A stretch of DNA of 64,000 bases from positions 14,190,063 through 14,254,062 of the forward strand of contig CM053247.1 in assembly GCA_028583405.1 (NCBI GenBank). The letters are read 5' to 3'. Shown in pieces: positions 24,613-38,238 of the stretch. The notes under the pieces are model-generated. The model made no database searches. It was not told where the DNA came from and worked only from the letters and a program-made list of their open reading frames with translations. How positions within the stretch are numbered: the first letter of the stretch is position 1; every line of letters begins with the position of its first letter. The translations under genes were made by a program, and so were the position numbers. The DNA comes from Pogonophryne albipinna (lineage: Eukaryota; Chordata; Actinopteri; Perciformes; Artedidraconidae).

Positions 24613-25657
24613 TAGTGCTGTCAAAATTATCGCGTTAACGGCGGTAATTAATTTTTTGAATTAATTGCGTTAAAATATTTAACGCATTTAACGCATGTGC
24701 AGAATGGCCCGCCCCATACATCCCACCAGTGGCAGCGCCAGGGTATGGCTGGGGTAGGCTACACCCATACCAAGAAATGGCTTAGCCCCACCATGAAAAA
24801 TGATGTTAAAGTAAGCAAAATAAAGTCCGCCAACTCGCGCGGAGTAAATTGCACAGACAGCAGTTAGTAAGATTGATTTCAGTAGCCACGGTTTTGAAAA
24901 CTTTTGTCACGTAGTGATCGTCTTCTCAATAGAACATCTTTGATAATGTCTTCTGGCCAATCAGAATCAAGATAACGGCGTGGTGTTGTTGCAGGAAGTC
25001 CCGACGGAGAATACTTTTGCTGTAGTACAGGGGTGCACATAACTGGTACGCAGGTTATGTGCGTAATCTGAAACTTGTGTCACAAAGCGCATTTGCGTAC
25101 CGACGTACTTGTGAAGCTTTTCCAGAAGGCGGTTAGATCACCGGACGACAGAGTCGGTCTCCGTGTGCACAGACAGGCTGCTTTTAACGTCGGTCTGTAC
25201 AACGGGATTGTGCCAAAACTACGCCAACCGGCTGCGGAGGGAGACTCCCTCCCCCCCCCCCCTTCACTGGAGAACTGCGCTAAAACAGCTGATCACAACG
25301 TTCACACTCTGTGGTCACTAAGTACTCCACTAGGCGCCGCCCCCCCTGTCGACTTTCCTGAAGTACTCCCCCGTTGATAGAAATCAACACGTAATGAATT
25401 AAGACCCCACGGTTTGATGATTGATAGGTGTGTGGGTTGTCTTTCATTTTGACACACAGAAAAATGTTATAATAAACATAGATACTGTATGTTAAATGGA
25501 TATATCCACCTTCTTTCATTTATCTTTCCATTCCCACAACAATATACATAAAGAAATGGCATATTTTGGACATAGTTCGAATGGTGATTAATCATGATTA
25601 ATTAATTTTTAAGCTGTGATTAATCTGATTAAAAATGTTAATCGTTTGACAGCCCTA
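24613..25657. mobile_element. Non-autonomous hAT-type element, copy 2
   Basis: Same ends as 12276-13305, flanked by the 8-bp duplication ATTTATTG (24605-24612 and 25658-25665). It is nearly identical to copy 1 over most of its length. Copy 2 has about 30 bp around 24950 (CTTCTGGCCAATCAGAATCA) not in copy 1 and lacks a short stretch present there near 12550-12580. Same orientation as copy 1. No transposase. Confidence 0.9.
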
Positions 25658-26328
25658 ATTTATTGTAACATTTACTTTATTCAATGTCATATCGGCTTTG
25701 ACTTGATTTGTCTTTCTTAAACAATAGACCTGTTCTTTACTGCGCAATATCTTAATTCACTAGCTGAGTAGCTGATTATATGTAAAGAGACCTCTAGGCT
25801 TTCTATTTAAACAAGGGAAAACAAGGTCCTAAGGAGGTCTATTTTATGCTAAGATGCCCTGGTATGTTTTACACTCTGCTTGTAATGCTTTTGTTCTTTT
25901 TTATTCCATCGTTTAAATAGTCCCTTAATTGCACCTTTATTTGCATTGGTTGGTTTTATATATTTTGTAGATCACAACAGATGCTCAGCTCTTTAACTTG
26001 AAACAAGAGAGGCACAAACTGAGGCTCAGTTTTTTGAACACAATGTAGTTCATTATATCTTTAAACAATCAAGCAGTGATTTTTTTAAATCATACTTTAC
26101 CTGTATACATCCTACTCAGTCTCAATGGTAACCAATTCTGCCTGACAATAACTGCTAAGAGAAGTCAGTATGCCCCTTGACTAGATATTAGAGCAAAGTC
26201 ATCTCGACCCAGTCAATTCAGTCTCATGTAAAAGTTGAATAGGAAATTAGCATTGCGAATACATCCCAGTGTGGGAAGAGGTCATGGAGTATCTCCTGCA
26301 TTATTATGCGTTGACATTTGATTGCTGT

Positions 26329-26383
26329 CTCACAGTTACACAGTTTTCCTGCTGGTTTGTCTCAAGCTTAAATGATCGCTTAA
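26329..26383 (+). repeat. Intronic duplication, copy A
   Basis: It begins CTCACAGTTACACAGTTTTC and ends TTAAATGATCGCTTAA. The same two blocks occur in the same order at 27843-27919, where about 22 extra bases separate them. Confidence 0.85.
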
Positions 26384-27842
26384 GGCAAATAAACTCACTG
26401 CTGCTAAGCCACGCTCACTCTGGCATTTTAATATTGCCTGCACATTTTTCTGTTGAGATTGTGGACGTGTTCGGAGCTTACTAATCACCCTGAGTGACCT
26501 TTGCTTGGAGTTACAGTTCTTAGGTAAACACTTCCCTGGCCGGAGTCGGAGGTCTGAGCCAATCGACTAATTTGTTCTGTGTGGAAGTGATTGCTGCTGA
26601 GTGGAGACTGCTTTCATTTGATTGATGTGTGGTTCACCAAGCGGTGGATTTGGTTGTAATTACTCTTTGTGCTCACCGTGATAAGGAAATTAATCAAGCC
26701 ATTATGTTGCTCCCATTTTATCATCAGGACACAATAATTGAATAAACCAACCTCACTTGTCGTCAAAGTCACTCGCGCACTTGCCTGCTGCAAGGGTAAA
26801 GGGCCCACTGTTGCTGATTGGCTGATAGTGAGGCGATTTATTAAATCAGCCAATTTAATATTCAAAGACTATGTGGCAATACTGATTGAAAGTATTCAAA
26901 TGATTGGTTAAGGTACCAATACTATCTTGTAAAAATAAGAATCCCACATTTTAAAATATTGCTCAATTAAAAACAAAATGTACCTTTATTATCAGGAGAA
27001 CATTTTCATTTTCCTTGACATAAAATATAATGTAGTTTGGCTTGGACAACTATGAGATACTTTTTCAAATGTAGTAGAAGCATCTTAAAGTTGCACTTGT
27101 GGGAATGTACTTAGTTACTTCCCATCATTGCTCTTCCCTGCACCGTGTAAAGCTCATCAATATAAATTGTTGAGGAAATTAATTTACAGAGAATCAATTT
27201 ATAGATAAATCATGAACCTTGAAATTAAAATAGAGAAAATAAAAGTTCCATCGTTACATCATTTCAGACTAATGTACTGTCAAAGCTTAATGCTGGTTGG
27301 ATGTTACATTCGGAGCGAACTAGCGAAGACGCGATATTGCCTGGAGCCACTGTTACCTCCTAACGGGGGCTGAACAGCCATTAAATCTTTGATGTTCGTT
27401 TCTATCATGCTGCCTTCCCATCATGCATTGTAAGGGAGAAGAGGTGGCCAATTTCGGGCTGATCTGAGATGCCCAAAATAATTTGTATGCATCCTTGCAA
27501 TGTATTCTAATATGAGGAATGTGACAAAGAAATCTTTAAACCATCCACACACATTTGGGAGAAAAACCTCCAATGCTGAGGAGGGAATTCATGAGGTGAT
27601 TTTCTCACCTAAAAAAAGAAACAACACTCTGACATGAGCAGACTTGTTCCAGGGGACATGACAACCCGCAGAACACATTTACAATGGCAGCTACAAAACT
27701 GGATTAGTTTCATGGCAACATAAGTGTTCAGTAGTCAGATACCTTAGATCACACTTTCCCTAAGAGTAAAGCTTTGATTTAATTTGTATTTAGAAAAGAT
27801 GGCAGCTTCAGTAAGTGATTACATAATTTGCGTATGTTCATA

Positions 27843-27919
27843 CTCACAGTTACACAGTTTTCCTGCTGGTTAGAAGCGTTGGGTCGTCATGATTGTCTCA
27901 AGCTTAAATGATCGCTTAA
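27843..27919 (+). repeat. Intronic duplication, copy B (with 22-bp insert)
   Basis: Both blocks of 26329-26383 are present, split after TCCTGCTGGTT by about 22 bp (AGAAGCGTTGGGTCGTCATG plus two). No element ends are visible around either copy. Confidence 0.85.
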
Positions 27920-30900
27920 TTGATTTGGACTGCTTGATTTCAAGTTTGTGTTTTGTAAAAATCTCTTTACATCAAGAACACTTCCACAAAAGTATCCTCT
28001 TTGCATTGAAAAGTGCCTTGAGAGTCGGCCTTGTGAGGAAAGTGTTTGATTTGCTTTGTGCGGGTATAATTGCTTTCTTTCTTCCATTGGGTGGTGATTA
28101 AGTTGTTCTTGACTTGAGTCTGAAATTTGGATAAACTCTCTCAGTGTAAATTAAAGAAAAATGCCTTGGGACCACCCTGTTTGGGTTTTAATTGTGGCAG
28201 TAGATCACCTCTTTCCCTGGTACTTATCTCAACTATCATCACTCCTTTAATAATGATAATCAATTGTTCCTGGTGGCTCTGAAAGGGATAATGAAAAGTT
28301 CATTAGCCTTCCTGAACCTCACAAGTGGCGGGAGAACTCATAAATCATCTGTGAAAATAGGGAGAAAAATAATCTACTTTACTGTCACTTACAGACATTT
28401 CTCTTGAGAGGACGAAGGTCATGCCAGACTCTCCTCAGTCTCCATTATCAGCTCTGAAAGCCTTGACGTGTTTACAAGCTTGTAACTTAGAACAGAGCTC
28501 TTAAAGTGCTAATGTGCGCAATTTGGCAACTGAGGGCCACTCCACTGTAAAGAGGAACGACACTGAGGAAATGTTTTTCCAATTATATGTGAAAGCAAAG
28601 CTTCTCCGTTCTTCAGTTAATTTCAGTCATTGTTGAATTAACCAAAACATGATTTTTGTTTTCTTCTTAATTAAGGTTGAAATCATGTGCTTTTTCAATG
28701 TAGAATAAAAAAGTAATTCTGGACTGAAGTTTTCCTTTTCTTTTGATCCTTTTCCAAGTTGACGTATCATCCATTGATCGCCTGATGTTGTTTTCCTGTT
28801 GTTGCTTTTGGGTTAGCTGTATTGATCCTTCTGTGTATGTCCCCTGTCTTGTTTGCTACCTTTGTTATTCCCCTTCTCTATTAGGTTTAGGTCTTCTCAG
28901 CAATCTGCAGGAAGATGTAGGGATGGCATGGCAACTCAAATGACCCTCAGTTTTTAGAATAAAGTCACCAAAAACAAGTCACTTAACATTTCACAACAAA
29001 CATCAAAATGTTTTTCTCAACCCATTAGAAAAGTGTCTAGAAGAAAAAATCGAGTTAAGCATTCTTAAATGGCATTAGAAATGAGCAATTATCATTTTAA
29101 TGGTTCATACTTTGGGGTTTAGATAATTAAAGTGATAAGAAATAAATACTTCTTACATTTAGCAAGAAAGTATTCTTTTCAATTTTTCATTTACATTAAA
29201 TGTGGAAGTGGATCCGAATCACGGGCGGATATGCTCTTTATTTTTCCCTCATTGAAATGGCCTTGGTGTAAGTCTCTGCAAGTCCTTCTAGCAAAAGTGA
29301 AAGAAACATCGCTCAGTAAAGAAAAATCAATGTTTCACTTTTAATAAGTTATGTCCACACACTACAGGCCATACATGCACTGTAATGTAATGTCCCAAGT
29401 AAATATAGCTTCATTTTAAAGAAATAGTGCAGGATAAGAAAATCAACACCACTCTCATGGCTGTATGGTTCATATGAAGCAACTGCCAGCAGCAGGAAGT
29501 TAACTTACTAAGGTGAAACAGCTATTCATGCTCTCCAATGGTATCAACATTGGAATACCAGCATTTCTAGAGCATACTAATTATCATTTTATACAGAAAT
29601 TGTTATATTTGTGCAACAAATTCATAAAAAATGTGTTATTAATGGTTATGTACTAGACTATTTCTTGGCTGGACACAGGGATTAAGTTGAGTTGAAATTG
29701 TGTGGATAATCCAGCACTGGTCTAATCAAACAAAAATAATTGTGCTAAATAGACCCTAGATGCAAAGTATGTGATAGTACACTGATTTACGCTGAGACGG
29801 CAGAACACAACAAAGTGGATTTGTCTTGTTGCGCTTTCAGGGACAGATCGAATCACAGAAAATGTACAAATGCCCCTCTAGTGCCTCTTAAATCTATCTG
29901 GTAAGATCTTGTTCTGTCACAGTGGGTTGTTTATAGACATAAGGGTTAGAAGGAAAAGGTTGCATTTTAGTGCTGTGTGTGTTGTTGTGTGGATAGATCC
30001 TCCAGCTCTGCACACACTCAAACGTACCCAGAAGGCCTCCTGAAGCAAACTGTCAGGTGTTTTTTCTTCCCATGCTTGGAGTAAACACTTGATTTGAAAA
30101 AGCCGAGTGCAGATGAAAACATGTTTTGCAGAATGTAATTGAAGGCAGCTGATATTGCAATCTGTGTTAATCGCATGGTGTGATTTTGACACGGTTTTAA
30201 TGCAAACACCGTAGCTGTGCAGCACTGTTTTGCTGGTTTGTTTAATGGCTGCGTGCATGCTTCTTTGCTTCGTGCACACCTGTACAATGTCAGCTGGTGT
30301 TGTGAGTTTGAGCCCTCCCACATAAAGCCATGCAGTGTTGTGTAAAGCAGCTGGCAGATTACAGAGCAGCTCCTGGTAGATATTGTAGCAGTTTATCTGA
30401 ATTTAACATCGTAAATGGGCTGTGGACAATGAAACTGTACACAAACTGCGATGATCCTCCCGTGGACCTGGCAGTCGATGATGGTCTATGAATATATCAG
30501 CGCAGAGAAGTTCTCTTTTATCATCCTTTTTTTCTTTACCAACAGACCCATTGATGATGTTTCATATTTGTAATCCTGCACTGTTACCTGAAAACGACAT
30601 CCACACGCAATGAAATGCCTCAACTAACGATGTATTATCTATGAAATACAAAATGTTGCTCCATTTATCATTTTGGTCATTAAACTGTTTTCAGCCTCTC
30701 AAATATGGATAATTCCTGTGTAACTCAAAAAGTGCTTACTTTGTCAGACCAACAGTAATCCAAAGATCATTTGTTTACTAAATGAATGGATACATTCAAA
30801 TGATGAAATGGAGCTAAAACATTTAGTAAATTAATAGATTCAACTCATTTGCACTAAAAGAATAGTGCTCTGGATGAAATTCACTTCAGGAATCACTGCA

Positions 30901-33809
30901 ACAATCTATCCCACATTTAGAGGAGGATCTAAAAATCACATCCTCACTCTCTTTTACAAGAGTGCTCTCTTCCTGTTTGCAGTGTGCACCATCTGTCAGT
31001 ATGTGTTATCCATCCACGTGCCAGCATACAGCAGCCCTGTATGACAGGGCCGAGAAGCCCCATGTTGAGAGGAGACAAAGACTTAAATGAGAGCTAGTCA
31101 CCGCATGGTCACCCCTCTTAGCCTCCGGTGACATAATTACTCATTGCCAAGGCAGTGGTGCTGAGGCATACATGTACAGTATGACACATGATGAGAGGAA
31201 AAGGTCACAAAGTCAAAAAGTGAGATGCTTCCAGAATCGGCAGTATGCAGTCAATGGTTTCAATGAGTAGCATTCCCATCATGCCTTATTTCAACAGGGA
31301 GTGTAATGGAGCTGATCCCAGCCTATGACTTTATTTCACCTGTGTTATGGTAAACAAATCCAGTCAGTATGTTGGAGGATTAGTGTCCACATAATTCTTC
31401 GTCATCAAGTACTGTCACTTAATCGACTCAGTATTTGCTTTCATTTCAAGCTTTTTGCAAGTCTGGTGCTTTGAATTGTCCCTTTTTAAATACCTTCAAC
31501 CGCTGCCTGGTTATGAAGGACTTTTTCAAAAAGGATTTTCCATGCTTGTGTGTGTTTGTTTGAACGCCTGTGTGTTTGTGTGTGTGACAGATACAAACAG
31601 TCCGAGATAAATCCTGGTGCTTATAGCTTGGAATGTTTGGGCCATAAATTGAGGGATATATATATAATATATATCATCAAGGGAATGTGCATCCGTGATG
31701 GCCAAATCGATTTCATTTAGAACTCATCAAAAGCAGCTCTTACAGTGGCAGCAAATAACAAAGATGCTCAGAAGGGAGGGCGGTTCAAGGAGCCTTGGCC
31801 ACTTTGCACTTCTGCTTTATTCAGGGGCTTTGAACGGAGCATTTGACAGCGCAAATGTTTCATTCTTTTTGTGTCAAGTATAATTATTTATATTCAGATC
31901 TTCACAGGAAGTATTAGCAATGTCTTAGACATCAATATATTTGCCTAAATCCAGAGAAATACCTCCTTACATAAGGTCTGCTTAATAGCTGTGAATTGAC
32001 AGTGACTCCGCAGAATTCTTGTGCTATGTTGGATTTTTTAGAATGCATCAGATGAGTAAGGAAATTCAGGAGTTTGGTGTTTTATTGGTCTGAATGACTC
32101 ACCTATAGTGCCAGGATTTCCTAGGAATAACAAAATGTCCTTGGTTTAACATGGTCTTTATATTCTACTTTGCTTTATTATTGCCGGATCGCAGTGAAGT
32201 AACGATCAATACGCAGTTGTTGGTTTTGGTTATGCATTCAATATGCACCCCCACATATAAGAAACATAGGAATGCAGTTACATCTAAATGCAAATACAAG
32301 AGCAGTAGGGTAGCAGGAGAACATTAAATAGCTGAAATCAGGCAGTAGTGCTGCTGGGCCTATTATTGGGGTATGCACAAAATCACTATATGAACCTCCT
32401 ACTGTTAGCTGGGATTAGTCTAGAAAATAATTTCCCATTTTAGATGGTCACTGTTACAAAATAACTAATCAAATACCAATAAATTACTGCCTCGAGACAT
32501 GGCAGACATGTATGATGCCGACCAATTAACCACAACTGTCGTGAAGTACACAGGTGATCGGAAAAGATAATTTAACCATATTCGCTGTTTGACCTGACGC
32601 CACCAACAAAGAATGTTCCCCGTTCACTTTGCCATGTTAACATTTGTGCAGAAACACACACTCCGTTCCAACTCAAATGCAGCCTTAAGGAGCAGTATAG
32701 AAAATCGAACAGACCAAGCGACTGTCTTAAATGATCAACCACTGTAAAAATAATTATAAATCAATCCTCAATTTGTCATCTCTAACAGCAATAATTCCAT
32801 GCAACGATAGATTGAATAATACTATCAAACTTGTATTTTCGTCTCTAACAAACATTGGAGAACATTTGCAATGATCACCAGGACCTTTGAAGGTTCCTTT
32901 CCCATCAGCCTCCTTCATCAGAGTAATCATCTTTATCTCCTTCATCACCTTCCAAACCTTGGTCATGTTGGGGCACCCAGTCTGCCATTTTACATTATGA
33001 GTTCCGTGCCGGGGGGCAATCCCCTACTATGCAGAGAATCAGAGGGAAGTGAAGGTGAGGAAGATGGAAAGGGACGGCTCCTGTCTGCTCGTCTCTGGGG
33101 GAAGAGGAGGAGTAATCTCCGGCTCTGATTATCTTCTCATTACAATCAGACGGGAGCCACTCGAAGAAGAGGAGAATGTGTAATTACGCTCAAATCTCCC
33201 ATGACCAAAACAGAGGATAATAGGCAGGGCTAGAACTGTGTGCTCACATCTAATCATTCAGTTTATTTAGTCATTTGTTCTGTAGCCAAATTTGACTATG
33301 GATGAACATTTTGAACACCTGACTTAAAGCAGCATTGTTCGGAAGCCAGAAATGATATACCTTGTTTTAAAAATTGCTTAAACCTTTTATTTTGTATGCC
33401 TGCTTTGAAATAGACTGCTAACTAAAATTGTATAGCTCTGGTTTATCAGAAAAACATTTGAAAGAGAACTTCAACCATACCAATAACCATGCATCTCATG
33501 TCGCTACATCTGCCCAGCACAAGATAGAAAACACCCTTTACCAAAATGCAGGTTAACTGAAGCATGTAAATAACATTTCAATTGACACCTCGATTTGAAT
33601 GGGAAATGGCTGCCCTCCAATTTCCACAGAGAATGGCTGGCAGGGAGAAATGGAGGGGAATAAAATGCTTATCCAGTAGACCAGAGGGAATAAGGCTAAC
33701 CAAGCATGCCAAAATCGTCCTCACTTTTGTATGATAGAGGCTTTAAGAAAAGTTCTCATGCAAAGGCAGGAGAGCAAAAAGTAATTCAATTTTTTTCCTT
33801 GCCTCACAG

Positions 33810-33944
33810 CTTGGAGACAGCCGCCTGCCAGCCGCTCAAGACTGATGAGAGGAAAGCTGTGGACACCAGGGTGGACAGCACGGACAGAAATGACCGCATC
33901 AAAGGGAAAGGACGCAAACACCACAGTCATCGCAGGGCCCGGAG
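33810..33944 (+). CDS. srrm4: srrm4 exon (first in window, probably exon 2)
   Basis: Acceptor is a T/C-rich tract ending CCTCACAG; donor is GAG|GTGAGT. The exon is 135 nt, enters on the last base of a codon and leaves after two bases (phase 2 to phase 2). It encodes about 45 residues, LETAACQPLKTDERKAVD near the start and a basic end (KGKGRKHHSHRRARR). In position it corresponds to the poorly conserved stretch after the SRRM4 N-terminal block. The preceding exon lies outside the window, so the first codon is incomplete. An open frame runs upstream through the acceptor by chance, and the ATG at 33706 is not a plausible start. Confidence 0.82.
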
Positions 33945-35014
33945 GTGAGTGAGAATCAATGATTTCAAAAAAGCACTTGAATACCATCAAGGAAGTTCTT
34001 CTGATCTTGAAAGTTATCCCTTGAAGTTGTAGGATTGTTGATCATAATGAAACATTTCAGATGATGAATGGTTTGTGATGTTATTCGTTTTGTGGTTGAT
34101 GCTTTTGTAGATATTGGTACCGATGATAAAGCAGTACACCAAAAACTCCTTGAGGGCTCGACTCTCGGTGAGAAAAACAGAGCTAATCTCTGTATTCTGG
34201 TTCGGGGAAAGTAAACAGTGTTATCAGCCCTGGCCCAGTGGAGAAATACAAACATGTTGTGAGGAATCCCACACTGTGTCATTCAGAACCTTTCTTTTCA
34301 CCAGCACCTTAAACCAAAAGTCTCCTTCACACACTGAGAATAGTTTTCAGGCTTTTTTATTCTGAAGTGGGAAAAATCGGGCATTTTTCTCCTTTAAAAA
34401 GAAACCTCTCAATTAATCTGACTCCTTCAAAGCCTTTGCAGTTACACACCAGGGGAGCAGACAGCGATATGTAAAACACGACGGAAGCCACATTGGAGGT
34501 GTTAGAGAGGATCATAAACATGAATCACTTCTCTTCGGATGAACTTTACCCAGCGGCTGCTTCTCTTTGTTTTTGAATTAGACAGTGAGTGCAGAGAACA
34601 TGCAGCCATGCGGGCTTGTGATAATCATTTTTCTAGTTTGTGCGTGCAGGAAGAAACATCTGATAGAAGGAGCACACTGAGAAAGATTGATGGTGTTTGT
34701 TATCCTTGAAATAGAGCCTTTTTCTGCGATTTGAAGTTGCACTGGAGCACTTCAGCTTTAAGTAGCAGTGAGATATGCAGAGTTGTTTTAACTTCACTGA
34801 GGAATCACAAGACATGTCTTAAGGAAAGTAGACCTGGTGACATCATTATCACCCGCCCAGCCAATGTTTTCCTATGGAAGGATATCAAGAGCATATCATA
34901 ATCATATTTTAGTTACAAAAACATTCATTTAAATAGTTATTACACAGATAAAATACCCTGCTTTTTTTGTACACTTTCCCATAAGCTTAATAAATATGTA
35001 TCTATAATGAGGTT
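33945..35014 (+). other. Intron without recognised features
   Basis: Non-coding sequence between the exon at 33810 and the LINE at 35015. No repeats or genes were recognised. Confidence 0.5.
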
Positions 35015-36115
35015 TAAAAGTGTTTTTAGTCTACATGCTACCACTGGCTCAGGTAATGAAGAACAACAAAATAAGTTACCATAGCTATGCAGATGACACA
35101 CAGTCACACATTTACGTAACAATTTCACCAGGAGACTATGCTCCAATTCAAACACTGAGTAAGTGCATTGAACAAATCAATGACTGGATGTGTCAGAACT
35201 TTCTCCAATTAAACAAAGATAAAACTGAGGTAATGGTTTTTGGAGCCAAGGCAGAACGTATAAAAGTTAGCGCTGAGCTTCAGTCTGCAATGTTCAAAAC
35301 AACAGATAAAGCCAGAAATCCAGGTGTAGTCATGGACTCTGACCTGAGTTTCAACAGTCACATTAAAACAGTTACTAAATCAGCCTACTATCACCTAAAG
35401 AACATATCTAGGATTAAAAGACTAATGTCACAGCAGGATTTGGAAAAACTTGTCCATGCTTTTATCTTCAGTAGACTCGACTACTGTAATGGTGTCTTCA
35501 CAGGTCTCACTAAAAAATCTATTAGAAAGCTGCAGCTGATTCAGAACGCCGCTGCTCGAGTCCTCACTAACAATAAGAAAGTGGATCACATCACTCCTGT
35601 TCTGAAGTCTTTACACTGGCTTCCTGTGTGTCAAAGAATTGATTTCAAAATACTGCTGCTGGTTTATAAAAGCACTGAATGGTTTAGGCCCTAAATACAT
35701 TTCTGATCTCCTGCTAAATTATGAACCATCCAGATCTCTCAGGTCTTCAGGGACTGGTCAGCTTTCTGTCCCCAGAGTCAGAACTAAACATGGTAAAGCA
35801 GCGCTCAGTTATTATGCTCCAAATATCTGGAACAAACTCCCAGAAACCTGGAGGTCCGCTGCAACTTTTACTACTTTTAAATCCAGGCTGAAGACTTTTC
35901 TTTTTGTCGCTGCTTTTAATTGAACTATTCATATCTTAGACTGCACTGTAACTTTTATCCATGTATTTTTTCTTTTAATGTTTATTTTATTAGCTTTTCT
36001 TTTTAATGACTGATTTTAAATGCCATTTTCTTAATGTCTTTCATTTTTTGTAAAGCACTTTAAATTGCCTTGTGTTGAAAAGTGCTATATAAATAAACTT
36101 GCCTTGCCTTGCCTT
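35015..36115 (+). pseudogene. L2/CR1-like LINE fragment (RT palm to 3' tail)
   Basis: The frame 35020-35694 contains the RT palm box YHSYADDTQ, then NDWMCQNFLQLNKDKTEVMV, FSRLDYCNGVFTGL, LIQNAAARVLTNNKKVDHIT and LHWLPVCQRIDFKILLLVYK. It shifts near the A-run at 35668-35671 and continues to 35923 in another frame (GLGPKYISDLLLNYEPSRSL to TFKSRLKTFLF). The 3' end is AAGTGCTATATAAATAAA with CTTGC repeats. It is 5' truncated at the RT and inactive. The palm aspartates are intact. Confidence 0.87.
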
Positions 36116-38238
36116 ACACGTGACAAAAAAATGAATCAGAGAAAAAAGGTCTTCTTTCACATTTTGAGAATGAACTTGAACTTTCAGTCTAAGTGCCTTT
36201 TTTTAGTAGATATAAATCAGAGGATGAGTATTTTCTATGTTATTTGTTTGAAAATATGGTCAAAATAAGAAAAGAATAAAGTTATAATATTGAAAATAAA
36301 GTTGAAATGTTAAGAATAAACTTGACATTTCAAGATTAAAGTTAGAAAAAAGTCAAGCTACAGCATTGGTGCATATACTGAGTAGTTGAAAAAGTTTTTT
36401 TAACTCATGCCTTATCTGATATTATATAATATGATAGTAGTATACTGGATACATGTACAACTGCAATCGCTGAAGGAGCTGCATTTTTTATGCATGATTT
36501 TTTATTGTCGGTTTGAAGGCAGCCTAAAAATTGTTAACATTCAGCTGGTTGACTTTTATAATAGTCATTATCACAAAAATAATTATATGTATTTATAAAA
36601 GCACAACACATTCATTATTACAGAAGATGTCCTATTCAAAAAGGTCAACTTACAATAAAACAGTGAATATGTGTTATGTGATACTTGTTATGAAAAACCT
36701 TTCAATAAAATGTGTTTTAGGATGAAATTTAAAGCAGAGACATTGTTGGCAGGGCTGTAGTAGAAGGCTGTTTCAGAGCCAAGGAGCCAACACAGCTTTC
36801 ATCACACTTGGTTATTAACCTTGACTCTGGAATAGATACATATCCAAAAATGCGGACCTCAGGGGAACAGAACAGGTTTGAAGTTTGGTTATATACTATC
36901 TTGCAAGACCATGCTGAGCCTTGATTTTGAATATTAGCACTTTAAAAGGAATTCTAAAACAGATTTTAGAGAATTGGGACTATACTGTTATAAATCCTCC
37001 AACTTCAATATTTTCTGACAATCACTACTTATCTAAATGGTGAACTTTGTCTATGGGATTGTCATCAAGAGCAATGGAAGGTTATTCAGTTACTGACTGT
37101 ACAGTCAGGATCAAGCTTCTACAGCTACACAGAGGCATCTCTGGCTATAAACACATCATTAATTAATCAAAAATGACCAAGAACGAAATAAATTGTTTGT
37201 GTTTATTCATCTCCGTCTGGTAAAAAGTGGCTAATGAGGTGGATACACTTCCAAAGTCTTTGTCTCATTTACAAAGCACTGCAAGTGGCTGCCTGTGAAA
37301 ACTCTCCTCTGTTGAGAAAGACATTTGTTCTTTGTTCTTGCTAATTGGTCAGAAGCCACCTTATTCAGCAGAGCAACCAATGTTAATTATAACATGAAAC
37401 AGAACCAACTGACAGCAGCTCCCTTATAGACACTATAAGTTAGCTACATTGTTTCAGAAAGCACGTGTTACCAACACATCTTTTAATAGAACAAGTGACA
37501 CTGAACTTAACCATTTGCATTTAATTCTGTTCCCAGAAAAGGTTTTATTCCTCGACAACCCCACTAGAAACATAAGAAATTCAATATCCAAATGTACAAT
37601 ATATGGGCTTTGAGTGATGTATTTTTTCTATAACAGAAAGATGCAGTTACAATTACAGTACTTGTGCATGATAGCGACCCCGGGAAAAAGCAACATGTTT
37701 TCAGGAAAATAGACTGCATTGAGCATATTCTCATCAGGTGTCCCCTAAATCTCTTTTTTCCATACGCCATTGTTTTGCGCAATCACCATTCCCAGTGTAG
37801 CCAGCAATTGACTGTTCTCTCATTGTCCCTTTCATTCTCTCCACCTCATCAAAAGAAACTGTTTCTGCTGGCAAGAACAAATGCAAATGCTTTCCTTGTG
37901 CTCTCTTCCTACAAGGCCAGAATGGTAGAAGTGTTAATGAGTGACAAAGTGTTCTCATTACCAGGAGAGGGTACTTGGGCTTGGTCGGTCTAATCAGCCC
38001 TAATGCATTTCAGTTCCTAATGCTCCCAAACTGCCGACTACAAGCAGGGCCATTTATTATAGAGAGACAGTCTTCTGCATCCAATGAAACAGGCAGATCG
38101 TCTCCAGAGCTCTGTAGTCGCATACATCAAGCTGGGGTGCAGTTTGTCCCTGTCCAGACCACTTCTGATCACACTCACCTGTAACTTTGACCTGCTGTTG
38201 GTTCGATGCAAAAGTCAAGTATTAAGAAAGTGCTTGAA
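36116..38238 (+). other. Intron; degenerate AATAAAGTT-type repeat at 36269-36356
   Basis: 36269-36356 repeats imperfect units like GAATAAAGTTGAAATATT, a minisatellite-like run. The remainder is non-coding with nothing recognised. Confidence 0.5.

Larger units (their letters stand above)
25666..33809 (+). other. Intron stretch poor in mobile elements, before the first exon
   Basis: About 8.1 kb with no element ends that I could delimit, in contrast with the rest of the window. It contains an interspersed 55-bp direct duplication (26329-26383 and 27843-27919) and a short TATATA run at 31660. No supported ORF or RNA gene. Confidence 0.5.

Noticed and set aside
29917..30323. ORFs of 134 and 101 codons on the minus strand
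   Set aside because: They overlap in two frames, lack domain features and have no splice or promoter context. This is a length expected by chance in this composition.
1..33809. First coding exon of srrm4
   Set aside because: I looked for a segment coding the conserved N-terminal block (EKQLFEKFW-like) and found none. It most likely lies upstream of the window.
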